Source: Bacteroidales bacterium (GTDB lineage Bacteria; Bacteroidota; Bacteroidia; Bacteroidales; VadinHA17). From it: a stretch of DNA of 11,253 nt. The first letter of the stretch is position 1. Every line of letters begins with the position of its first letter. The DNA is taken from positions 1,882 through 13,134 of the forward strand of contig PMIG01000186.1 in NCBI GenBank assembly GCA_003157055.1. The letters run 5' to 3'. Shown here one piece after another: positions 1 to 6,995 of the stretch. Below the pieces are notes generated by a model, which was not told the origin of the DNA, searched no databases, and saw only the letters and a program-made list of their open reading frames with translations. A program made the position numbers and the translations under genes.

Positions 1-2
1 AC

Positions 3-587
3 CTTAAGCCTGATAACTTCTTCGGCGACATTGACAAGGCAATCGGTAACGGAGCCAATACGCTATATATTCAGGGTGGTGAAGGCGACAGGTATGTCAG
101 AGAAGGAAATGTAAAAAAGCTCGGGGAAGCTATTGAGTATATTAAAAAGAAAGGATACATGGCAGGAATCGGAGCACATTCCCTGGAGGTGATCAAAGCA
201 GTCGAAAAAGAAGGTATCCCGGTAGATTAATATGTCAAGACACACCATAATGATAATTACTGGTCAGCTCATCCTGAATCCCAGAGAGTCGAATGGAGCG
301 TTGATTACAAAAGGTATGACGACCACAATATGATACATGATAATATGTTCGACCTTTTTCATGAAAAGACGTCTGAGCTCATGAGGGGGATAAATAAGCC
401 ATGGATTGCATTCAAAGTGCTTGCCGGAGGAGCTATAGAACCGAAAGACGGGTTCCGATTTGCATTTGAGAACGGAGCCGATTTTATATGTGTCGGGATG
501 TTTGATTTCCAGATAGTAGATGATGTCAATACGGCAGCACAGGTTCTGTCGGAATTGAAGAACAGGCAGAGACCCTGGTACTCCTGA
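3..587 (+). pseudogene. Interrupted, 5'-truncated gene for a barrel-like family protein
   Basis: The frame is open from the window edge, hits a TAA at 228-230, and continues in the same frame with no further stop to TGA at 585-587. That is 75 visible codons before the stop and 118 after it. The text across the stop reads GIPVD-stop-YVKTHHNDNYW. From memory, relatives in Bacteroidota and Planctomycetes carry an aromatic residue there, in a D-[FY]-YVKT pattern, so TAA most simply replaces a TAC or TAT tyrosine codon. The C-terminal part has alternating strand and helix segments ending in KPWIAFKVLAGGAIEP and GADFICVGMFDFQI, which resembles the last strands of a (beta/alpha)8 barrel. I do not know the function. 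The 3' end faces the DUF6599-like gene with only 4 nt between the two stops. It could be a genuine nonsense-mutated pseudogene, a sequencing or assembly error, or rarely a readthrough gene. The start lies outside the window. Confidence 0.75.
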
Positions 588-591
588 TTCC

Positions 592-1437
592 TTATTTTAA
601 TATTTCAGAAGTGTATTTATCGGCAATGTCTGCCTGATCCTTAGCCAGACCGGATATTATTACCATTGTATCTTCGTACCAGGAGAGGAAGACTGTACCG
701 TTATACCCGTCTGAAATAACACATTTTACATTATTTGATTCTACAAGATCAACGCCGGCAGCAGAAAGGTAGGCTTTGCCTGTTTTGAGTGCTTCCTGAG
801 GTGAATTGAATTTTATCAGGTAAATGCTGAAGTTATCTGTTCCTACAATGTAATCAGCCTTAAATGCCTTATTCAGAAACTCATGTCCCAGGACGCTTTC
901 ATTTATAAAAGTCTCTTCGTTTACTTTCCTGTTTTCGTCAGGAAATTTTGAAAGAAGCGCAGGCATGTCAGTCTCTCCTCCTAGCATGTTTGCAACGATC
1001 GAGGCAAGCGATTCTTCGGAATGAAGAGTTTTAGGCTTTACTGAATAGGTCCTGATCTTCACATAGTAATCTCCTTTGAAAAAATTAATAGCGCCGCCTG
1101 TAATATATCCCTGTGAACCCAGGCTGACAAACCTGAAGGCAGAAGATCGTTCTGACGCATAAATACCAAATGCCATTGTATGATCGCTATGCCTGTAAAT
1201 TTCAAGCTTTATAGTCTCTTTGCCCTTCTTATATTCTATGACATGGAGATCAATAAATCCAAGAGCCACATATGCATCGGCGGCACCATCTATAAAGCTC
1301 CACAGATCGGTATTTGTATATACCGGATACTGTGTCGATTTTTTGAAGCCTTCAAGCTCGGGAAATGAAATATCCTGACCCAATGACACTACTGCGATAA
1401 CGATAAAAATGAAACCCGTGAGAATTTTTTTCCCCAT
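592..1437 (-). CDS. Exported DUF6599-like protein of unknown function
   Basis: This 281-residue protein starts at ATG 1437-1435. It has a short basic N-terminus and a hydrophobic stretch at residues 5-19 followed by GQ, a type I signal peptide, so the mature protein should be periplasmic. Recognisable parts are LWSFIDGAADAYVALGF at residues 45-61 and MAFGIYASERS at 88-98. From memory this pairing marks the DUF6599 family, whose members typically show a [Y/F]IDGAAELY-like motif followed by a NAFGVFS-like motif. There is no lipobox cysteine and no second membrane segment. No catalytic residues are evident and no function is known to me. It is the last gene of the four-gene minus-strand operon, 29 nt after the aldo/keto reductase, with a weak purine-rich AAAAG just before the start. 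The family assignment rests on these two motifs only. Confidence 0.75.
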   Translation of the reverse strand: MGKKILTGFIFIVIAVVSLGQDISFPELEGFKKSTQYPVYTNTDLWSFIDGAADAYVALGFIDLHVIEYKKGKETIKLEIYRHSDHTMAFGIYASERSSAFRFVSLGSQGYITGGAINFFKGDYYVKIRTYSVKPKTLHSEESLASIVANMLGGETDMPALLSKFPDENRKVNEETFINESVLGHEFLNKAFKADYIVGTDNFSIYLIKFNSPQEALKTGKAYLSAAGVDLVESNNVKCVISDGYNGTVFLSWYEDTMVIISGLAKDQADIADKYTSEILK

Positions 1438-1466
1438 CTTTTATGAGTTTTTTATTCATTTTATAA

Positions 1467-2654
1467 TCAGGCAAGAAAACCTGAAGGAACATTCACCAGC
1501 CTTGAAACATCAGATATCCTTTCGTGTATGCTGAAGTTTCTGGAACATTTTATATTACAAGACCCGCAATTGCCGCATGGGTCGGCGGTAGTGCCAAGTT
1601 CCGCGAGAAGATTCTGAGCCATGGAGGGCATCGAATATCCATATGCGTACATATAAGCCCGCATGAGATCCGGAATAGGAAGTTTCTTCCTGCACGAAGG
1701 TACACATTGCATGCAGCCGGAACAGAAAAGTCCTGGAACTGAGTTATCGGCAAGCAGGTCGTTCTTTTCCTGATCGCTGAGGCTAATATCCTCCAGTATT
1801 TTAGCATTCAGTTCAAGCTGATCGAAGTTTGTCATGCCCGGGATAATAGAATGGACATCCGGGTTTGAAAGAACCCATTTCAGGGCAGCTGTCGTATTCA
1901 TAGGCTTTGTTCTTTCACGGTCGAGATATCCTCCTCCTGCAAGTGTTTTCATTGCTACTATTCCGATACCAGCATTTCCGGCTTTTTTAATTGCGATGTT
2001 AAGATCGGCAAGGTATGCTACTTTGTAATTATACTGGGTAAGAATAACGTCCCAGTTATCGGTATCGGCTGCGGCACTGATCATTGCGGGTTCATTCCTG
2101 TGTGTTGAGAATCCCATGAACCTTATTTTGCCTTCCTTTTTCAGTTTTTTCATGGAATTCACAATAGGTTTATATTCAAGAAGTTCAGGATTACTCACAT
2201 CATGGATATACAGAATATCGACATAATCCATCTGTAATCTTGAGAGGCTGGTATTGAACATTTCAAGGAATCTTTCAGGGGTTGTTTGGTCGTTTGGCTT
2301 TCCCTCCCTGTCGGTATTTGGCTTAACTTTTGTAGCCAGGATAAATGACTCACGCTTATAATCCTTAAAAAACTTCCCAAGCATGAGTTCATTATTGCCA
2401 CCCTGGTAACCGTTAGCCGTGTCAAAAAGCCTGATGCCCTTGTCATAAGCCGCTTTGCAGAGTCCGGGATTATCGGATCTCATAACGCCAAAACTTATAA
2501 CAGGAACTTTCAGCCCGGTTTTTCCAAGTGTCCTGTAAATAATGTTATTCTCCTGGAAGGAAGCAGCTGCCCTAACCAGTTTGGGAGAAATGGCGACCAT
2601 TCCTGCGCCGGCAATTCCTGTTTTAAAGAAATTTCTTCTGTTAATTTCTTTCAT
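1467..2654 (-). CDS. Tat-exported aldo/keto reductase with C-terminal 2x[4Fe-4S] region
   Basis: This 395-residue protein is an NAD(P)H-dependent aldo/keto reductase of (beta/alpha)8 type. The N-terminus NRRNFFKTG (residues 5-13) followed by a hydrophobic Ala/Gly stretch is a twin-arginine signal, which implies export of the folded, cofactor-loaded enzyme. The barrel spans about residues 38-300. The usual catalytic tetrad is present: D78 and Y83 in LFDTANGY, K109 in ATKVKPN and H151 in YIHDVSNPE. Further family segments are GFSTH (181-185) and IPGMTN (271-276). The C-terminus adds two CX2CX2CX3C clusters, C311/C314/C317/C321 and C360/C363/C366/C370, as in bacterial ferredoxin-fused reductases, predicting two [4Fe-4S] centres. 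The substrate is unknown. The start is ATG 2654-2652, only 7 nt after the stop of the upstream hydrolase gene, so the two are almost certainly co-transcribed. No Shine-Dalgarno sequence is obvious. The fold call is firm and the periplasmic location likely. Confidence 0.92.
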   Translation of the reverse strand: MKEINRRNFFKTGIAGAGMVAISPKLVRAAASFQENNIIYRTLGKTGLKVPVISFGVMRSDNPGLCKAAYDKGIRLFDTANGYQGGNNELMLGKFFKDYKRESFILATKVKPNTDREGKPNDQTTPERFLEMFNTSLSRLQMDYVDILYIHDVSNPELLEYKPIVNSMKKLKKEGKIRFMGFSTHRNEPAMISAAADTDNWDVILTQYNYKVAYLADLNIAIKKAGNAGIGIVAMKTLAGGGYLDRERTKPMNTTAALKWVLSNPDVHSIIPGMTNFDQLELNAKILEDISLSDQEKNDLLADNSVPGLFCSGCMQCVPSCRKKLPIPDLMRAYMYAYGYSMPSMAQNLLAELGTTADPCGNCGSCNIKCSRNFSIHERISDVSRLVNVPSGFLA

Positions 2655-2661
2655 TCTGACA

Positions 2662-3393
2662 TTATTTAAGGTCTCTTATGCGCACTTCTATATCAGTATT
2701 TTTCAGTAAATCGACAATCTCGCTTGTTTTTGTATCGCCGAAATGGTACGGATAAAGTATTTTTGGCCTGAAAGCGATGGCAGCATCGGCAACCATGGCC
2801 GGGGTCATTGAATAAGGCAGATTCATAGGCAGGAAAGCGACATCGATATTCTTCAGTGCCTTCATCTCCGGAGTATTCTCAGTATCACCTGCAACATAAA
2901 TACGCTTGTCACCGAAAGTGATTATATATCCGTTCCCGTTTCCCTTAGGGTGGAAAGGTTGTCCCGGAGCACGCATGTTGACGATATTATAAGCCGGCAA
3001 AGCTTCCACCTCAATTCCATTGATATTCTTTCTATCCCCGTTTTTCATTACCTGCGCCGATGGCAGTGTGGAAAGCGAAGCTTCATTGCATATAATTACA
3101 GTTTCCTTTTTGCTGAGCTTCCTGATCAGACTGGAATCCAGATGATCGAAATGTTCATGAGTAACAAGAACCAGATCAGCCTTCGGCATAATGCTATAAT
3201 TACCCATCGAGCTAACCGGGTCAGTATAAACGATGAAGCCGTTCATATTGAACATCAGTGATGCATGTCCTATAAAATGCATTTCAATAATACCTGACGA
3301 GGAGGTTAACCTGTCGGAAGAAGAGTTGCCCTGAGAAAATGTTGGAACAGTCATTGTCAAAGTTGTTAAAAATGCAATAATTTTCACAATCAT
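2662..3393 (-). CDS. Exported metallo-beta-lactamase-fold hydrolase (UlaG/UPF0173-like)
   Basis: I take the start at ATG 3393-3391, giving 243 residues. A TTG two codons upstream would extend it, but the ATG gives a clean signal peptide, MIVKIIAFLTTLTMTVP, ending at FSQ. Metal-binding features of the metallo-beta-lactamase superfamily are complete (numbering from this ATG): the HxHxDH motif in THEHFDHLD (H79, H81, D83, H84), D170 in AGDTENTPE, and H217 in YPYHFGDT. The early FIGHASLMF segment, with H43, and a later FHPKGNGNGY segment, with H148, resemble the UlaG/UPF0173/NAPE-PLD-like branch rather than true beta-lactamases. It probably hydrolyses a phosphoester, lactone or amide in the periplasm, but the substrate cannot be read from sequence. 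It sits 52 nt after the sensor phosphatase gene and 7 nt before the reductase gene, as the second gene of the operon. Confidence 0.9.
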   Translation of the reverse strand: MIVKIIAFLTTLTMTVPTFSQGNSSSDRLTSSSGIIEMHFIGHASLMFNMNGFIVYTDPVSSMGNYSIMPKADLVLVTHEHFDHLDSSLIRKLSKKETVIICNEASLSTLPSAQVMKNGDRKNINGIEVEALPAYNIVNMRAPGQPFHPKGNGNGYIITFGDKRIYVAGDTENTPEMKALKNIDVAFLPMNLPYSMTPAMVADAAIAFRPKILYPYHFGDTKTSEIVDLLKNTDIEVRIRDLK

Positions 3394-3445
3394 AGCCAAA
3401 GATTTGGTTAAAAATTATTAAAGTAATGAGTAAAACAGACAGGCA

Positions 3446-6400
3446 TCATTCAGTTCTGATACCCATAACCAGTATATCATCAATCTGAGGTACCTGTCCC
3501 ATCCAGTCCTTAAGGTTCTTTTCGAGGAGCTCCTTCTGTTTATTCATCGGGTAATCCTGGATCTCAAGGATCAGCTTTTTAAAGTTTTTCTTCATGAACT
3601 TTCGTCCATGTTCACCTCCGAACTGATCGATATATCCATCTGAGAAAAGGTAATATGAGATACCTCTTTCAAGCGCCCAGTCGTAGAAAACAAAATCCTC
3701 GTTCATTCTCGAAGATATACCGATAGGCATTTTGCTAGCATATATTGTTTCGAGAAGGTACTTGCCATTCGACATTGTTCCGTCCGGTCTTTCATCAGAC
3801 TCTTCTGCATAAATGGCTGCTTCATTCTCTGCCAGGCGCCTTACCCTGAAACATGGATTATAAGCACCCGAGAATTCAATCCTCTGCTTTGTAAAATCGA
3901 TTACCAGCAGCGCCATATCCATGCCATCTTTTGCTTCATCATCGCCGCCTACTTGCTTCAGTGAATCTGTTATATGCAGCCTGAGCTGGTTTAGAATGGC
4001 ATCGGCACGAGGAGCCGGCTGCTTGCCAATTATCTCATCGAGGAACGACATGCCGAGCAGGCTCATGAAGGCTCCCGGAACACCATGCCCCGTACAGTCC
4101 GCTGCAACTACATAAAGTCTTTCATTCTTTTTAGTCATCCAATAGAAATCTCCGCTGACAATATCACGCGGCTTGAACAGGACAAAATAGTTCTTGATGT
4201 TATCTGAAAGCACCTTCTGTGAAGGAAGAAGGGCCATCTGGATCCGGCTTGCATAATGTATGCTTGATTCAAGCTCTTCCTTCTGTTTTACAACAACGGC
4301 AGTACGTTCCGCAACAACACCTTCGAGCCTTATATTTTCATTTTTCAACCTTTTGGTGTAAGCGGCAATTATCCCGAATATAGCCAGAATGGTCGCAATT
4401 ATATAAAGAATTATCATCCATGTTGTCAGGTACCATGGCTTAAGAATGCTGAAGCTATATGAAGCTTCAGAGGTTTCTATATTTGTGAATGTCAGTCCTT
4501 TAACATGGAAAGTATATTTTCCGAATGGAAGGTTTGTATAATCCTTATAGCTTACTTTATCCCATTTCGACCAGTCGTTATCAAATCCGTCCAGCTTGTA
4601 GCTGTAAAGGATATCCTCCTCCTGTATCATATATGGAGTTGTCCAGTAGAATGAGAGGGAGTTATATTTATAGTTAAATTCCTGTGGCTTTGGTAAAGGA
4701 TCAAAATTTACCGGATATCTTCTGTTATCAGAATCTACCTTCACGAAGTTATCGGCCATAATAACTGAGCTTGTGCCACGAGCAAGCTTTAAGATTTTTG
4801 TAAAGAGGGTCCGGGCACCGGGTACAGTCTCAGTCAACCTTGATTCGTCGACTACAAATATGGACTTTGACTTCGGCAACCAGGTTCGTCCGTCAATAGA
4901 TGCCACAAATGAAAGACTCCCCTCAGGAATAAGCGCCAGCGTGCCGCTTTTATGCTTTACTATTGAGTCATTACGATGTTCGAAAAAGATATCATTATAT
5001 CTTTCTTCCTTGGTTGTAACCCATAATCCACCGTACGGGCTATTAAAAAATCCATCGATATATTTGTTTTTTGAATATCCCCCGGTCAGGTTGTCACATG
5101 GTTCCCATGAATCGTTCTTTTTATTCAGCTTGAAAAGACCAATGCTGGTCGACAGGACAACCTCTCCGTTTATCTTGTCAAGGCAAGTAAGACTTACGTC
5201 AGGTATCCCTTTTTCAGGAGTGTACCTGATCTGCTGGGTTCCGTTGAAAGGCACCTTATACAGACCGTCAGGGTATTTGTACATCAGGATAAGGTCGCCA
5301 TTATCCAGCTCGCTCATATAAAGGATCATTCCATCAGCCCCGGAAATGTTATTGATATATTTCCAACGGCCATTTTCGTAATCAAGAATAATAAGTCCCT
5401 GGGCTTTCTTCCCGAAGAAGAATCTGTTTGGTTTTATTTTAGATTGCAGTATACTTCTTGCAATAAATCCGCTTTTGATTGTTTCAAGATCTGTTATGAT
5501 TTTATTGCCTTTTATGAGAGATATAATTCCGTTTTTTTCGATCTTGTAAACTCCATCAATACTTCCTGCCAGGAGGAAGCTGTCTTTTTCAACAGTGGTC
5601 TTTATTAAAGGAAATATCTCAGACGAAATATTATTGAACAACTTATAGACAACAGTTCCGGAATCAGTAACCATACTCTTGAATAAGCCAATATTGGTTG
5701 CCACATATGTCGAACTATTGAATTCGCAGAAACTATTGATGCTGCCCTTAACTCCTTCCTTTTCAGAAATCTCGGTAAATGGCAGGTTTACGTAGATCTT
5801 AGTTATCGAAGCCGTGGTGCATATCCACAATTCCGAATTAACTTTTGGATCTCCATATAGAGCGTAAACTGAATTGTCGAGCATGTTTGTATTCTGTGCA
5901 GTCCAGTGTCCAATGTATTTACCACTCTTATCAAATTCAAACAGGCCATCGTCCATTGTTCCAAAGATGTAATCGCCCGTAAGGAGCTTTACTCCGTTAT
6001 AAATACGGCCATTTTTGAATGTACGGAACATATCAGGATCAATGAAACTGCTATCAACGACCCCTGTGGAGTAGTTGTAACGGTAAATACTTGCTTTATC
6101 TGTCCCGACAATGACTTCATTATCTGAAAATGGCAGAATTGACAAACATGTCTTTAATTTGAAAAAACCCCCGCCCCGCATCTGAATTATTTTTCCTCCT
6201 GTATACTCAAATATTCCAAATACATTGCTCCCGAGCATTATCTTGCCATTGATCAGGAACATCCTCTCAAATTGCCTGTAGCCCAGCCCCCTCAGGTTAA
6301 TATAACTGAGACTGTCATTTTTTGCATTATAAATGATCAGGCTTCTGCGGCTCATGAAGTATACTATCGAATTTTGGATTATAATTGACTGGATTTCCCC

Positions 6401-6847
6401 GATCGAAAACCTGGAATCTGCATTTCCCTGGACAACTGAAGTATCCTTTCCGGCATAAGTTAAATCTGCAGCCGTTGCAATTCGTGGGGTTAAGGAAACA
6501 TAAACCTGCTTGCCGGTGGAATCAGGTTCAATATATCCGAATTCACTGGCTCCTCCCAGGTATATTATTCCATTGTCATCGGCGCAAAGTGCCCTTACAA
6601 ATGTCTCATTTTCAGGGTTGAGCGGAATAGTTGACCATTTACTGCCATCGAACCTTATGACAAGGTTATTATCATTGCCAAAATAAATTACCCCGAATTT
6701 ATCCTTTGTAATACAATAGTTATTATCCGAGCCTTTGGTTACCTGCATAGGGTAACTTTTAGAAAGAGGAGTTCCAAACTTATTTACCTGTGCGGACAAT
6801 ACGGTAAAAATAAGGTTCACTATCAGAAAAACGGCGAATCTTTGCAT
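3446..6847 (-). CDS. Beta-propeller sensor fused to SpoIIE/PP2C serine phosphatase
   Basis: From ATG 6847-6845 this is 1133 residues. A TTG seven codons upstream is possible, but the ATG gives a compact signal peptide, MQRFAVFLIVNLIFTVLSAQ. The order is: periplasmic two-component-type beta-propeller (about 25-690) with blade-like repeats such as GVIYFGNDNNLVIRFDGSKW; a Y_Y_Y-type domain (about 725-800) with SYKLDGFDNDW and LPFGKYTFHVKG; one membrane segment (about 808-830); a charged coiled-coil linker (about 832-870); and a SpoIIE/PP2C phosphatase (about 880-1133). The phosphatase motifs are intact: SGDFYW (D900), ADCTGHGVPGAF (D917), DGMDMALL (D977), FSDGYIDQFGG (D1070) and QIDDILVMG (D1123, D1124), so it should be active and Mn/Mg-dependent. 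In this family the target is usually a phosphorylated anti-sigma-factor antagonist. No such partner, histidine kinase domain or DNA-binding domain is present here. It is the first gene of the minus-strand operon and is divergent from the protease gene. Confidence 0.92.
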   Translation of the reverse strand: MQRFAVFLIVNLIFTVLSAQVNKFGTPLSKSYPMQVTKGSDNNYCITKDKFGVIYFGNDNNLVIRFDGSKWSTIPLNPENETFVRALCADDNGIIYLGGASEFGYIEPDSTGKQVYVSLTPRIATAADLTYAGKDTSVVQGNADSRFSIGEIQSIIIQNSIVYFMSRRSLIIYNAKNDSLSYINLRGLGYRQFERMFLINGKIMLGSNVFGIFEYTGGKIIQMRGGGFFKLKTCLSILPFSDNEVIVGTDKASIYRYNYSTGVVDSSFIDPDMFRTFKNGRIYNGVKLLTGDYIFGTMDDGLFEFDKSGKYIGHWTAQNTNMLDNSVYALYGDPKVNSELWICTTASITKIYVNLPFTEISEKEGVKGSINSFCEFNSSTYVATNIGLFKSMVTDSGTVVYKLFNNISSEIFPLIKTTVEKDSFLLAGSIDGVYKIEKNGIISLIKGNKIITDLETIKSGFIARSILQSKIKPNRFFFGKKAQGLIILDYENGRWKYINNISGADGMILYMSELDNGDLILMYKYPDGLYKVPFNGTQQIRYTPEKGIPDVSLTCLDKINGEVVLSTSIGLFKLNKKNDSWEPCDNLTGGYSKNKYIDGFFNSPYGGLWVTTKEERYNDIFFEHRNDSIVKHKSGTLALIPEGSLSFVASIDGRTWLPKSKSIFVVDESRLTETVPGARTLFTKILKLARGTSSVIMADNFVKVDSDNRRYPVNFDPLPKPQEFNYKYNSLSFYWTTPYMIQEEDILYSYKLDGFDNDWSKWDKVSYKDYTNLPFGKYTFHVKGLTFTNIETSEASYSFSILKPWYLTTWMIILYIIATILAIFGIIAAYTKRLKNENIRLEGVVAERTAVVVKQKEELESSIHYASRIQMALLPSQKVLSDNIKNYFVLFKPRDIVSGDFYWMTKKNERLYVVAADCTGHGVPGAFMSLLGMSFLDEIIGKQPAPRADAILNQLRLHITDSLKQVGGDDEAKDGMDMALLVIDFTKQRIEFSGAYNPCFRVRRLAENEAAIYAEESDERPDGTMSNGKYLLETIYASKMPIGISSRMNEDFVFYDWALERGISYYLFSDGYIDQFGGEHGRKFMKKNFKKLILEIQDYPMNKQKELLEKNLKDWMGQVPQIDDILVMGIRTE

Positions 6848-6995
6848 ATCGTTTTTTATATTCGTCAATTAAATTAGCTATAAAAATACGAATCTTATTA
6901 TTTTAATCAAATTTATTATCCGCACTTTCGTTTTATACTGAAATTTTAATAACTTGCTCCGGGAATTTAGGTACAGCGTTAATTATTTAACACTG
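6848..6995. promoter_or_regulatory. Divergent intergenic region with likely promoters for both sides
   Basis: This 148-bp AT-rich stretch lies between the two divergent start codons and must hold the promoters of the sensor-phosphatase operon and the protease gene. It contains one good match to a Bacteroidota -7 element on the minus strand, listed separately. I found no convincing TTG-N19-TAnnTTTG pair on the plus strand. No strong operator-like palindrome is present. Only a 6-bp inverted repeat with a 22-nt loop (6860-6865 and 6888-6893) is visible, which could be chance. Confidence 0.5.
6908..6915 (-). promoter_or_regulatory. Candidate Bacteroidota -7 element (TAAATTTG)
   Basis: Read on the minus strand, this is TAAATTTG, an exact match to the Bacteroidota sigma-ABfr -7 consensus TAnnTTTG. 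Transcription would begin near 6900, leaving a leader of about 50 nt before the phosphatase ATG at 6847. The region about 19 nt upstream lacks the expected TTG of the -33 element, and such motifs arise easily in AT-rich DNA, so the call is tentative. Confidence 0.3.

Larger units (their letters stand above)
592..6847 (-). other. Putative four-gene operon of exported or membrane proteins
   Basis: Four minus-strand genes follow one another with gaps of 52, 7 and 29 nt: sensor phosphatase, MBL-fold hydrolase, Tat reductase, DUF6599-like protein. No hairpin-plus-T-run terminator is visible in any gap. All four start with an export signal. The spacing supports co-transcription from the divergent region upstream of 6847, but the 52-nt gap leaves room for a second promoter before the hydrolase. 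The functional link between the genes is inference. Confidence 0.6.

Noticed and set aside
228..230. Recoded genetic code with TAA read as an amino acid
   Set aside because: TAA ends three neighbouring genes (DUF6599-like, MBL hydrolase, protease) at sensible C-termini, and TGA ends two others, so the standard bacterial code fits.
232..333. Short frame starting at ATG 232 right after the in-frame TAA, possible reinitiation gene
   Set aside because: It is in a different frame from the interrupted gene, only 33 codons long, and its product shows no family-like pattern. The meaningful text continues in the original frame.
3397..3399. TTG as start codon of the MBL-fold protein
   Set aside because: An ATG two codons downstream is the simpler start and leaves the signal peptide intact.
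4773..5321. 182-codon plus-strand frame antisense to the sensor phosphatase
   Set aside because: It overlaps a well-supported coding sequence with clear domains. Its product is low in recognisable motifs and looks like a shadow of the opposite strand.
6866..6868. TTG as start codon of the sensor phosphatase
   Set aside because: The ATG seven codons downstream gives a compact signal peptide with a basic start, whereas the TTG adds an unneeded charged N-terminal tail.
6860..6893. Inverted repeat ATTCGT / ACGAAT as an operator or terminator
   Set aside because: The arms are only 6 bp with a 22-nt AT-rich loop. Repeats this short are expected by chance in this composition.
6954..6956. TTG as start codon of the C25 protease
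   Set aside because: It would place 14 extra residues before the signal peptide. The ATG at 6996 gives a normal signal length.
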